64,000 nucleotides of DNA from Glutinoglossum americanum (taxonomy: Eukaryota > Ascomycota > Geoglossomycetes > Geoglossales > Geoglossaceae): contig JAGHQL010000099.1 in assembly GCA_020080175.1 (NCBI GenBank), positions 3,937-67,936 of the forward strand, written 5' to 3'. How positions within the stretch are numbered: position 1 is the first letter of the stretch; every line of letters starts with the position of its first letter. Position numbers and translations under genes: made by a program. Positions 23,155-35,437 of the stretch are shown here, piece by piece. The notes under the pieces were generated by a model. The model was given only the letters and a program-made list of their open reading frames with translations. It had not been told where the DNA came from and searched no databases.

Positions 23155-23939
23155 GCTTAGGGGTAATGGAGTAGCAGTAAAAAAGCCGCCATCCCCCAAC
23201 CCGGTCCGAATGTTTCGGTTCTACCGCCATTTACCCAGCAAATCCCCCTTTTTCCCTAAAAGGAAAAATACCACCTCACTCGCTACAGCGTTCCCCCGTT
23301 CCAATTCTCCCTACTTTTCCTTCGTAACGATTTTCTCATAAGGATACCTCTAAGCTAGGCCTGGCATATTCCCTGGGCGTTTTTCCTCTCCCTCTTTGGA
23401 TGCGCGTATACACACACGGCTGCTCCCGGAGCTTTCCTTTTCTTCTTGGGTCGGGATAAGGGTGCATTTTTTGGGTTGAAGGGGGGGATCTTGGGGTAAT
23501 GTGAAATTGTGTAATTAGGTAATCAATCTATCGTGAGGGGGGGCCGGGGGGGGGGATAGATAGATACACGTGCGCAATTATAATTCTTAATATCCGTTGA
23601 CGCCTCTGGTTCCTTTGTAACCGCCGTGGAGATAAAACGCGACGCGGAATCTCGAGTTGGACGGATGAATGGGTGGTTTTATATGGTAGATATATCTACA
23701 GGAACAAAACGGAAACCCCAGACTCCGCCCCGGCTCCGACCCCCCTATAAATGGAAATCGAAAGATATAGAAACGCACGAAAGATTCTATCCACCTGTTT
23801 GTTAGAGTGAAAATGGAAGGAATGGTGGTGGTGCGTTAAGGGCTGTCCGCCAATAGTTACATGTTACCAGCCACTTTTGAAATAGTATGTATGTACAGCG
23901 TTCCGAAAGGCTGTAAAGGCGATGCAGCCGGTCTTCCAT
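23155..23939. other. Convergent 3' region
   Basis: Two genes end toward each other here. It contains a G-rich tract with two G runs (23537-23555), short gatagatagata repeats and no supported gene. It probably holds both 3' untranslated regions. Confidence 0.6.
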
Positions 23940-26900
23940 CTATCCACCAATCTTCGTTTCGCTGTAGGCTTCGGCCCCGTAAATCTCACTATATACATCA
24001 AAGTCCACATCGTCATCCTCATCATCTTCAGCGTCGTAGTCCTCTATAATAATGCACTTTGGTGGAAAAAGACTCTCCCTTGAAGGGATATTGTGATCAT
24101 CCAGTAAGGTGCCGATCTCCCATATTGTAGAGTCGTGAATTCTGCTGCTCGTAGATCCATCGTTAAAATCATCGAAATTATCGAAAGCAGTTGAGTCATT
24201 GTGTGTGGGTGGCCTCCATTTTTGGCTCGCAGCGGCTGATGGAACTCGGAGCGTTGGTGGCCGAGCAGAGTCGGTTGGGCCCCACGGCGTTTGGAAGATC
24301 CCTAGAACGCCGTCTTTTCCTGGTATGGGTGCAGGGCTCTCGACTTCGGTCCGTGGTTAGCAGAGCCTCATAGCACCGAGATTCTAGAAACTTACCGATA
24401 TCGGGAAGAAGGGTGTATCTCTTAGACTTCTTCTGAGGCTTGTGTGAAGCTCTCTTTGCAACTTCGATCTTCGGACGGTCGAACCTTTGGCCCCAGAGGT
24501 CCACCCTTTGGGTTTGTCTGGGCTCGGGTTTCGTCCATAGATGGGAACTGGAGATGCGAAGAGGGGCTTCCTGCCTGCGCTTCACAGTTCTTAGGGACAA
24601 TGCCGGTGGTTTCGCCGCCTCGGATACGAACCTCCTTGTTAGAGGCGGAGCCTCCCACAGGAGGTTTGTAGATACCACTTGTTGTCGAAAAGACCTCCTC
24701 CATAAACGAGCGTTTGCGGCTAGAGCCGCCGCTGGGGGGTGAGGATTTCCGCCCGTTTCAGGAAGAGCCTTGTCATCATTATCAGGTATGCTATCGGTCT
24801 CATCATCAACATCTGACATAGTGTGCTCGCTCTCTGGGGGGGTCGGGTTTGTTTGAATTATGTAGTTGTCGATGGTTAGGAAGTTTACACTTCCCCTATT
24901 TAAGGGCGTCGTAGTGCGATCGAAGTAATCGCTCTGTGTTTCTGCAAGGTGCCCCTGCGAGGTACTTGCACGGGAATTTTCGGAGGTTCCAGTAGGAATG
25001 AGGAGGTTAAGGCTTCGGTGATTGAGGCTGATTCGTTTGTGGATGCTGTTGCTTAAGCGTTTTTGATTGGGAGTGGCGCCCCTTGGGGAAGTTGACAGGA
25101 CGTCGTAATTTGTACTCGACGTGGGTGGGTTTCCATTGAGGGAATCTTGCAGCCGAAGCCAGTCTTGTTCCTTCAGATTTAATTCTCTCTCCATTTTTTC
25201 TAACAGGCTCCCCCGACCCCTGAACAAGTCAGAATAGGTTTCACCACTTCCCACCGAGGCATCGTCAGATTCGTGGTCCGTCGATTCTGGCGTCTCCGGC
25301 TGCCCCCGTAAGTCTCTTTTCCTCGTTTGTTTGATTACTGGCTCGGCCGCCTGTGTACGTATAGCTACTCTGGCGTACCTTTCAACGGAGTGGAGTAGTA
25401 ATGGGACTGGGGGTGGCATCGCCTTCGATCCTTTCTGTCTTCTTCTCTCAGAGAAGAGTGGAATAGTATCTCCGACTCTATAGTGCCATTTCCTAGACCG
25501 TGCTAGAGGCCGCGAGGAACGGATATCATATCCAAGTTGAATAGGTACCTCCATCTCAAAGTCGCCCTCGCTTCCGCTCAGCGCCTCCTTGTCCTCTTCC
25601 GTTGCTAGTTCTTTGGTACTAGACCGCCTGCTAGCTTCACTGTCCACTTTTTCCATGTCATGCGGGCTTTTGGATTCCCCGCCGGAAGCCCCTTTAGGAA
25701 TTTCTACAGCCGCCTGCAATGGAGTTGCCATCTGAGAAATGCTAGCTGGCAATGGGCTTTCGCCACTCTCTGCAGCCCTATGGTCAGCGGCTTTTGTTAG
25801 GCTACTGTCAATAGGCAGAATTTGCGGGATCGAGAATTGTGAAAACCTCGGGAGCGGTAAGGGTGCTGATGATGGGGGCGCTGGGAATCGGTGTTCAATT
25901 CCGGAAGTTCCCATGCTAATCGTTACACCGTCAGGTATGAGAGGCTCCAGTTTTGCAGCAGCCGTAGGCATCGAGGATGGTTGGTATGGTTTCAGAGGAA
26001 CGCTATCCTCGAGCTGCTGTGTGAAAGGAGTCAACAACCACGGGGTCTCACGCAGATGCGATTCCCTCCTTGGAAATATTGTCCTGTCTGTTTCTTTACT
26101 AACCTTTGGCCTCTTCCTATCCATAATCGACATCGCCGGCGGGACAAACCCGGTAGGAGATAGAAGCTCCCAAACGGCGTCTGGGGTTTGGGGTGTCTGT
26201 GTTTGGGACCAACTAGAGGTAGCAATGAACCCGCTCTTCGCAGCCGCGGGATTCTCGTAGGGAACAGCCAGGGAGTCTACTGGTGGGGCAAATCCGGCAG
26301 AATGCTGAGTCAAAACTGTAAGCCCCGAAGAAACAGAGGCCGCCATCACTGTTTCTCCGAGCTTTGCTTCAGAATGTCCTGAAGCCCTTGGGTTAATCGG
26401 AGATCGCCTTCTTATCTCGTCTGAGCCTTTTAATCGCATAGAGCCCGATACGGCAAACGTAGAGCCGGGCGAGGCTGACTCATTCAGTCTAGATACTGGA
26501 AGGGTTAATAGTCCCCTCGCCGAATGCTCTGCTAAAGCCGAGCTCGGAGGGCCCTGAGTCCTCCTCTCTGCCGCCATCAAGTCAGCCTCGAGGCAGGTGT
26601 CTCGTCTAGCTTGACGCTGTAGTTGTCTTTGCCGCTGCAGCTCCGCAGCCGCCGTAAGGTCGACCGTCTTGAGACCGGAAATGGGCCCGCTAATTGCGAT
26701 AGGCTCCGAGATCTTAGTTCGTGGTGTCGGCAAGGAGTCGCTCCGAGAAACTATTGATTTCTTTAACGCCTTCGATGAGCTACGAATACTTCCGCTAACA
26801 CTCTTCAGGAAAGGAGCTTGTTTCGGTGGCGCTGGAAGCGTTGACTCTCCAGTGATAGTAATCTCGGTCCCTGATAAGGGTGCGCTGATGATGGACCGAA

Positions 26901-28075
26901 AGATAGATCCTGAATTTCTCTCCCTGTGCTCTTTGCGAGTCTGGCCTGGCGCCGTTCCTGATATCTGCCCTCCCGCAGAGGTTCCGTTCTTCGCCTGAGA
27001 GCCTGCGCCTCTCTGATCAATGGGGTTGATGAAGCGTAGAAGACCTCGTTGGTTGACCTCGCGATTGTCCACTGGTGACCTAACCAGTTGAGAACCCTCA
27101 TGATGTCGCGCTACTGTAGGTGTCCGCAAAGGTGCAGCATGAGCTCCTTGATTAGGTAGAAGCGACCCTGACGCTAAAATCACCAGTGCTGTTTCCCGAA
27201 TATAGTTAGTCCGAAAGCGTGCGGCTATGCTTGCTACCGGGGTTCTCACCGAGCAGAATGAGCAATCCAATAGACGGAACCACAATGCGTGAGACCAGAG
27301 TCACGCCGCTTGTACCAAGTTGCAAGGGAATGCTCATCTGTTACATATGTCAGCAACTCTAGGAAATATGACGCTCAACCAGGGATGCTTACTGAGGACC
27401 ATACGAAAAACCCAAATGTAACCGAAGCCAGCGCAAGCCCTTCTGACTGGGTATCCTGAAGCCCAGCTTCTTTGGGATCGCCCAGAAAGCCCCGTTGGTA
27501 AATACAGCAGACTAGCAAACAGATAGCAGTGGCATCAAAGGCTATTGTGGCTATAGCTAGTGGAGGGATTCGAGATCTTGCCACACAGAGCGGTGCAAAC
27601 TGAGGAGCTGTAAATCCGGAGAATACAATGCCTTGAACCACGCGAAGCCCAATAAGTCCCCGCAGTGCGAATCTCTCGATTCGGGAATTTGCTGTGGTAG
27701 CGAGTGTCCAGAGAAGTAACCCTGAGATGGTCGCTCTAGCTGCTTGGTCTGATGCTGTGGAAAGGATCACTATGGCATAACACCCAATTCGCGATTGCAG
27801 GAAAAAGCCAATGAACGAGACTTGTGCCCACAGGACAGCAAAGGTAAGGAAAATAAGGAGGACCAGCCTCCTGCGGTCCCGTAGTAGAGACTTGAGGTGG
27901 CCTTTAGTGTATACTATGAGGGTTACGAAGGCGGTCTGGGATAGTATGCCTCTGTTTGAACAAGCTCATTAGAATGTTGTGTCCTTCGAAGATATTCTCC
28001 TCTAACCTGACTGAAGACTTACAGCACGAAAGCAGAGGGCAGAGTCTGGGAGACTTTCAGCATATCCATCATCAT
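23940..28075 (-). CDS. Seven-helix membrane protein with a 1000-residue disordered tail
   Basis: Five exons close exactly: 28075-28023, 27951-27393, 27337-27250, 27173-24396 and 24319-23940, giving 1285 residues. Seven hydrophobic segments lie within the first 240 residues, including LVLLIFLTFAVLWAQVSFIG, IPPLAIATIAFDATAICLLV and SRIVVPSIGLLILL. The remainder is hydrophilic, Ser/Thr/Pro/Arg-rich and probably cytosolic. The last exon ends with a conserved fungal motif, TIWEIGTLL then PSRESLFPP, and an acidic tail EDYDAEDDEDDDVDFD. Similar long-tailed proteins occur across Pezizomycotina without a known role. The seven-helix layout resembles a receptor, but I see no diagnostic GPCR motif. It is transcribed away from EMC1. 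Confidence 0.8.
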
Positions 28076-28982
28076 AATCCATCAACGTTCAAAATATTCT
28101 ACAAAGGCCAGCTCTAAAGGAAAACGGGACTGATATTCCACAAGGGTGGACCAATGTCGTTAGAAAAAGATGGAAAAGAAAGAATTAGAGCAAATCTCAC
28201 GGACTCATGATGACTCCGCAGAGAGCAAAAAACACATCACCATCCTCTAAGTTACAATAGGAAGGACCCGCGCTCTTGAGGGTCTGGGGCTGGGTTTACT
28301 ATCAGTGATCATAAGGTTTTGAACGAGGGACCCTCGAACCGCGTCTAGCACCAGCAACCCATTACGGCATACAATATAGTAAGCGCAAGTATAGCGGAAC
28401 GTTTCAAAAAAAACTGATATTTAGAGTGCGACAGTTCAAGACAGACATTGCCTTGAGCGGGACATCCAGCCCAATATACCGCCCCACGCGCGGGACGGGA
28501 GAGTGGCTGGAAAATCAGGCAATTCATTCATGCGTATACTCGAAGAGGAGGGAAGAAGGTTGGAGGCTTTGCCTCAGGACTGCACACAAGGTTTCAGTCG
28601 ACACGCGTCAAGTTTCATCGTGAATATCCCGTCGGTCACCCGCAGTCCGTGCCGACTGATTTCCAAACAAAAGACCAACAAACTTGATATCTGGCAGGGC
28701 CCCTTTGTACGCCGGAGTAGATGCTACAAATTCGAGGAAGATGATCGGAGTCCAGAGTAGAAAAAGAAGCGTGCTACGCATTGTACCCCGTTGATAAGCC
28801 AGTCGGAGTAGTGCCGTGGCTGCGTTGGTCGTGGAACCCAAGAGGTTTAGTTTCAAAGCCGCTTTTGACAGTGATGATGTAAGGTAAAAGCGACACTGGA
28901 TTTCCCAAACCTCCGGAGAAGGCCTGAATCTGCAAGCATATTAAGGGCTAAGGGCTTGCGATCTATTCCCCGTCCCAAGATA
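28076..28982. promoter_or_regulatory. Divergent promoter between the seven-helix gene and EMC1
   Basis: The start codons are 907 bases apart, pointing outward. Two short minus-strand frames lie inside, 28856-28608 and 28527-28345, each with one hydrophobic segment (for example STLLFLLWTPIIFLEFVA). Either could be a small membrane peptide or chance; I did not find splice sites joining them to the neighbouring gene. A palindrome, gagggaccctc, lies near 28326. Confidence 0.45.
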
Positions 28983-31900
28983 ATGCGTACCCACGCGCTG
29001 TTCGCGCTTTTAGTGTCGTTTGTTCCTTCTGCAATTGCTGTTTTTGCCGACGATGCGTACCACACGGACTATCACCACCCACTAGTAGGCATACCACAGG
29101 AGCACAACACGTTCTTCCACCGTCCACAAGCTTCTTCAAGGGCCTCCCTACTGTATACCCTATCTGAGAAGCTCATACTGGGAGCCATCAATCCAAAGGA
29201 TGGTGCTGTGGTGTGGCGGCAATTTCTAAACCCTTCCTCGAACTTGACCTCTTCGACCGAAGGTTTCCTCCGTGCAGGAGAAAATGAAAATACCGTGATC
29301 AGTGCGGTGGGCTCGCAGATAAGCGCGTGGGATGCGCTGGACGGGAGATTGGCGTGGAGAAATGAGTTCGCCGATGGCGTAGCAAAGGACTTGGAAGTTA
29401 TTGAGTTTGAAGACGGGAAAGCCAAGAAGAGTGGGAAGGATGCTGTTGTGCTGTTTGAGGGAGATCATGCAGTAGTGAGGCGGATTTCTGGGGAAACGGG
29501 TGATGTTCTGTGGGAACACAGAGATGGAAGGTACACTTGAGCCAAAACTAGAAGCACGGCATGGTTGTAACTAACAGACGCGCTTAGTGGCGGTATTCCG
29601 CATCAATTATCAACATCCAACTCCAATATCTACCTTGTATCTCTAAGCTCCGCAGGTCGGGCGGGCCTAAAGATCAAAGTTACGTCTCTTGACCCCGTGT
29701 CGGGTCGCGAACGCAATCATTATGCCCTCAGTTCAGAAGCTGATGTGTCGACTCCTCAATCGATACTGTTTGTTGGAGCAAACTCCGCATCACCCATCAT
29801 TGCGTGGTCAGACAAGGCTTCAAAGGTTTTGAAGGTCAATGTCATTGGGTCGAAGCACATCAGTTCCATAGACATTCCAAACGAAAACGGCGAAGACATC
29901 AAGAAGATAAGAGTCCACGCGCCTCACATAACGCGGTCTTTGCCGCATTTTCTGGTACATTATCAATCTGAGACTAGAAACTGGGCAGAGGTCTACCACA
30001 TCAATCTCTCAACTTCGACGGTGTCAAAGGCATATAGTCTTCCGAAGCTCGCGGGACCGGGGGCATTCTCGACCAGCACGCAAGATGCTAACGTATTCTT
30101 CACACGCAACACAGAAAATGAATTGCTTCTTCTCTCCTCTACCTCTCACGGCGTCCTCGCCCGATGGGAGACAGCCTCCGCTGCAGCTCCCCAGGACGGG
30201 GTTGCAGAGAAGGAGCACCCGCTACATGGGGTTTCTGAAGTCATTTCTCGACCAGACTCTAGCTACGCCGTCAGATCGGCTTTGGTCAGCTCCGCCGGTG
30301 ACTGGAATCTTGTGCGTAATGGGAAGGCCGTTTGGAAGCGCACTGAAGCACTAGCTGGTGCTGTCGCTGCCGAGTGGGCCGAGCTCCCCGAACTTAAGGA
30401 CTTAGCTCGAGAGCTCGAAGTGGAGGTTCATGAAAACATCCTTGCGGCTTACATCCATAGGGTCAAGCGACACGTGAGGGATTTGCAACATTTCCCAAAA
30501 TGGATCGAGTATTTGCCAACAAGGATACTGGGAGCTCTCAGTGGAGACGAAAAGATAGCAGAATCTGCCAAAGGATTTAACCGTGATAGCTTTGGCTTCC
30601 GGAAGCTTGTTATTGTTGCCACTGAGACTGGCCGACTCTATGCGCTCTCAGTCGCTGACCAAGGCCAAGTGATATGGAACATAAAGGCTGCCGATCTTAA
30701 GGACGGGGAGCGGTGGGATGTAACGGGTATGTATGCTGACAATGCTGAGGGCTTGATGATTGTGCAGATTGGTTCAGGAGAGAATATTGTTGTGGAAACT
30801 ACAACCGGTAGGGTCGTGTCTGCATCCCTAGAAGGGTCAGACACTGGCAGGAAATGGTTCACTGGCGCCAATGAAGGCGACCCGGTACTACTCTCAAGCG
30901 GCTTGGTCCCCAGAAAAAACATCACTGTGATCGCTAGAGGCCCAAACGGGGAAGTCCGAGGGAAACGCTACGCAGGAGATGGGTTTGCTACAACCGCATG
31001 GGAATTCGCCCCGAGTGCCGGCGAGCGTATCGCGGAATTGACGGTCCGGCCGTTCCATGACCCAGTTGCCTCCATCGGGCGAGTCCTTGGCGACCGCTCT
31101 GTCATGTACAAATACCTCAACCCGAACCTCCTCCTCATAACCACCGTCTCCGACGCCAAATACTCGGCTACATTGACTCTTCTCGACTCCGTATCCGGCA
31201 ACATCCTCTACACCACCACCCACCATGGCGTCGACACCACCCGCCCAATCGTCTCCGCCCTAAGCGAAAACTGGTTCATCTACTCCTTCTGGGGCGACGT
31301 CGTCCCCTCCAGCGACAGATCTTCACCCCCTGCCCAGTCCTCAAAAGGCTACCGCCTCGTAACAACCACCCTCTACGAATCCCCCCTCCCTAACGACCGT
31401 GGCCCCCTCGGCCCCTCTAAAAACTTCTCCAGCACCTCCCCCCCTTCAACCCCACCATTCATAAAATCCCAAGCCTATCTCATTCCCTCTGCTCTTAGCG
31501 CCCTCGCCATCACCTCTACCCGCCAAGGGATAACCTCCCGCCAAATCATCGCTTTCCTAGCAGACACCCACGCTATAATCGCCATACCAAAACTTCTTCT
31601 CAACCCCAGCCGGCCCATCGACAGGGACCCTACTCCCGCCGAGGCAGAGGAAGGTTTATCGCGATACCAACCCCTCCTGGAATTCGACCCGAAATGGATT
31701 ATCTCGCATAAGCGCGACGTCATAGGCGCTCAGAAAATCATTACATCCCCCGCACTCCTCGAGAGCACAAGTCTAGTATTCGCGTACGGGATAGATATAT
31801 TTGGCACGAGAGTCGCGCCGAGCATGGCGTTTGATATCCTGGGTAAAGGCTTCAATCGGATGCAGTTGATTGGGACCGTAGTCGCGTTGGGGGCTGGAGT

Positions 31901-32074
31901 AGCATTCCTAGCGCCCATGGTGAGCCTCCTTTTCTATTTTTACCCGAGTCAAGACCAAAACCCCCAAGATCTCCGAGATCTTCTTAATTGTTGTTTTGTC
32001 TTGTTACTGACCCCAGACTTTATGCGTCGCAGGCAAGTCGGAAGACTATCAACTTGAGATGGCAGACTTCGTGA
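28983..32074 (+). CDS. EMC1: ER membrane protein complex subunit 1 (EMC1)
   Basis: Largest subunit of the ER membrane protein complex, which inserts tail-anchored and multipass proteins. Three exons close exactly: 28983-29530, 29588-31919 and 32033-32074, giving 973 residues. The signal peptide MRTHALFALLVSFVPSAIA leads into the lumenal beta-propeller, with blade motifs such as INPKDGAVVWRQFL and ISGETGDVLWEHRDG. The C-terminal DUF1620-type domain contains FGTRVAPSMAFDILGKGFNR. One membrane helix follows (LIGTVVALGAGVAFLAPM), and a short cytosolic tail ASRKTINLRWQTS is encoded by a 42-base last exon. That last exon uses the second of two candidate acceptors, chosen because it restores the usual RK-x-x-x-x-RW ending. 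An in-frame CTG/TTG start further upstream is not used. Confidence 0.96.
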
Positions 32075-33050
32075 AATTTCCCGAGTTTGTTTTTCGATCC
32101 GCTGTTGATAGTTAATAGAAATTATCGTGATTTGAACCATGCCAACCCGTGAGAAACGCATTAGACGGCCATTCCCCTCAATTACATGCACATCATGACG
32201 AATAACGATGGCGTCCTATAATACAAATAAACTCACGACTAGTGGGGATCGTTTTTCTGACTTTCACGAGCTACGCGAAGTTCACACTACCATACAAACC
32301 GCATAAAAGGGGGAAAGATATCCAACAAACGCAACACCAAGACCTGAACCCCTAACCAAAAGACGGCTCGCAAAACATCCTTCTTTCATCATACGTGATT
32401 ACAACCATGCTTTATTTTTCATCACACTTCAAGTCCCCATCTCATCGTTATATACACGCCATCAATCAATCCCCCATTGACATGACCCATCACCCATAGA
32501 GCCTCCCGACCGACCGCCAACATATAATGCGCGGGGACCTGGGGATCCCCAGGTCCAGAATCTAAAAAAAAAAAGAAAAAGGGCCATGATGGTGGGATAC
32601 ATGCGGGGTGTGAGAAGCGGGAGAAAAAAAAAACATAAAGGGAAAATAGGTTGGGTAGCCCGCTTCTTCTCTTTCTTTTGGTGAGGGCGTTGTTCCGTCG
32701 CTGGTGACGATAGTGTGGAATGGCAATGACGCTGGTAATGCAGGGAATATGACAGACAAAATAAAGGAGAAAAGCCGCATTAAGTACGTACATCCACGCA
32801 TGCATGCATAAAAAACGCGCCTCGCAGTCCTGATAGTCTATAAAACGAAAAAGTTTGTTTGTTGGGAGGGTATGGACAGAAGAGGGGAGGCGCCGTGAAC
32901 GAGCAGGTTATTCTCATCCCATAAAAGAGTATGACGGGAGAAGAAAGGAGAGCGGGGCTTTAGAAAACATGGGGAAGCAAATAAAACGCCCCCAATCGGA
33001 AATTGACTCCATTTTTTTTGCCCGAAATTACTTGAAAGATAGATTTATTT
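32075..33050. other. Convergent 3' region between EMC1 and the Cti6-like gene
   Basis: Both flanking genes end here. A-rich runs (32562-32580, 32623-32634) and T-rich stretches occur; no gene is supported. Confidence 0.6.
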
Positions 33051-35437
33051 TCACTTTTCGCCATACTTCCCAAATTCCTTCTGCCATAGCACCAGCTTCC
33101 TTGTCAAAATGTCCATCATCTCTAAACTCGTCATCTCTCCAAAATCCCGTTCCTCCCCACCTAAACCTGAGCTATTACCGTTGACCATCAGGTACCCCGG
33201 CAGTGCTTCACTGATGCCCCTAAGAGCTGTGACTGTTGCTGTGGTCATGGAGGAGCTAGAGCCACCTGTAGGAGGGGTGTGCTCTCCTGCCATCTCTACC
33301 TGGGTGCGAGAGATAAACTCGAGGATGGCAGCGACGCGGCGTTTCATCTCATTCATGGTGGTGCGTTGCGGATGCATGTAACGAGGCTTGCTAGGCTTGC
33401 TACCATCATTGGATATCACGGGCCCCTGGCCATTACTATGGGAGTGGTGATTGCCGTTGACGTGTGCGTTGGCGGTTGGCCCATCGTCTAAAGGAGGTCC
33501 ATCACGGGATTGGGAGCGGTTGGGGGATGCTGCAACACCATTCTCGCCTGTAACAGCGTCATTGTGGAGATCCCGATCTTTCGTATACTGATTGCGGCCT
33601 ACACGACCGCGGCGAGCAGGTGGTCGCCCGGTTTTACGGTGTGAGTTTGAGGTTGAGGTTACAGGCGGGGTATTATTAGTTGGGGGGGTGTTAGGCGGTG
33701 GCTGAGAGGACACCGGAGGCTCTAAGAGTTGCGAAGCTGTTTCTATGATACCTTTCGTCGACGCAGTACGGGAAAGAGGGAATTCGTCTGATGGGTCGGA
33801 GTCTACGGAAAAGTCAGCAATCTAAATTTCCTAGATAGTAATTGGCCGCATCTACCATCACCTCTCCTTCGCTCAGCACGCCCCTTTCGCCTTCCAGCTG
33901 CGTCGGCCCTCTCTTTCTCCTTTTCTTTCTCCCGATCTCGAGGTTCCTTTTCTCTGTGATTCCGGGAGGCTGCACCACGAATCCTCTTGCCCCCGCTGCT
34001 GACAGAATTCTTGTTGGAGGGTGCGTCATCGTCAGAATCTCCTATCCGAGAATTCGTATGGTGGGTGGGGCCGGGTAGTGGTGAAGGTGAGTTAGAGGTT
34101 GTACGCTGACGTTTAGATTCATGGTCTTTCCTGTTTGACAGCAAGAATTATTAGTTATTCGACTGCCGATTATAAACAAAATCAGTCGTATAGACGTTGA
34201 TGCATTCTGCTCCGGATCGTGCTACCGGCTTTTGCAGTGTAACGGCTCTAGCCACAGGAACGATGAGAGTCGACTTACTCCTCACTATCGCTCCGCCCCC
34301 GCTTACCCCTACGGCTGAAAGTATCAAGATTCTCCGAGCCTTTCCCATCCCTCTCACTCTCCTCAATTGCCTTCCGAAGCTGTACTTCCGCGTCGTATGC
34401 GGCGTCCCTGCTGTTCATCGTTGAGCGACGTTTCGTCGGGCCCGACCCTGTTGATGGTCGGTTGGATTTATTATTAGAGGAAGCTTTAGATTCGCGATCC
34501 TTAGACTGTGAGGTCGATCGAAGAGGTTTGGGAGATGAAGCTTCGAGAGCGGGAACGTAGCGGGAAAACCGTTGGCTTGAAGCATCAACGAGTTAGCAGT
34601 CTAATTCTTGAAGATAAATTACGACATAAGAGCCTAGAAGGCAAGGGAACGAAGCGATAGCGCATGCTCAATTCTGGCCTGCATCGACTGTTTCGCGCTT
34701 CTTTGTTGCCGTGAAATAGTTTCGCTCAAATTCTCGGCGGGCGGGCCAGCGTCATATTTTGCGCAAACCGAATTTTGGTAGCAAAGATGAACTTACCCAT
34801 TCATCCCTATAGTAATCCTGTGTAAATCTCTCCTGCATTGCTCGCAGAAGTATTCATCTGGAGAAGTGCTCTGATCCCAGATCCCCACACAACCTCCATG
34901 TTGCCATACCTTACACATGTCACACTGAATGAAGAGCCCACCATATTCATCGGATGGTACATCAGAAGTAGTTATGGATGAATCCGGGTTAGCTTCATCT
35001 TTGATATTTGATTTCGGATCGGCATCGGCTTCAATGGACTGTGTCGTTATTGGCACTGGCGCGCCAGGATATTCTTGATTCCCACAGACACAACGTGTTA
35101 TTTCCTCCTCCTCTTCTTCTTCGTCTTCTTCGCCCTGAACATCTTGACCGTCAGTACGCGAAATGTCACGATCTAACTCTTCATCATCTTCTCGTTCTCG
35201 TTTTCGCCGCCGAGTTTGGAGCGGTTCGCTGCTCGCGATCCGTGATGCCTCGTCGTCTTCTTCGGAAGATCGCGAGCGAGGTGGTGTGGACTTTTGGGAA
35301 GATTGATTCTTATGGTGTGATCGAGTGCTTCGGTCTGCTCGGCCTGAGGAAGTAGAGGATGAGGAAGAAAGCGTCTGGCTTGGATGTGATGTTGAAGGTT
35401 GCGTCGTACGAGCGCGAGAGGATCGTCGTGGTGACAT
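33051..35437 (-). CDS. PHD-finger protein, Cti6-like subunit of the Rpd3L histone deacetylase complex
   Basis: Nuclear chromatin protein that reads histone tails for a Rpd3-type deacetylase complex. Four exons close exactly: 35437-34797, 34575-34279, 34130-33856 and 33802-33051, giving 654 residues. The N-terminus is Ser/Arg-rich and then acidic (EEDEEEEEEE). The PHD finger spans about residues 112-206 with CVCG, CDMCKVWQHGGCVGI and YFCEQCRRDLH, giving the Cys4-His-Cys3 set. A long insert separates the first two cysteine pairs. Exon 2 contains the family segment RFSRYVPALEAS. The C-terminal block, MHPQRTTMNEMKRRVAAILE to QKEFGKYGEK, is also typical of Cti6 relatives. The gene shares its upstream region with the divergent gene at 37120. 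Confidence 0.9.

Noticed and set aside
24191-24742. Plus-strand frames opposite the seven-helix gene
   Set aside because: They overlap exons of the minus-strand gene and have no family features.
28316-28400. Possible tRNA suggested by ggttcgagg on the minus strand
   Set aside because: The stem arms around it do not pair as a T arm, and there is no A box or acceptor stem at the right distance.
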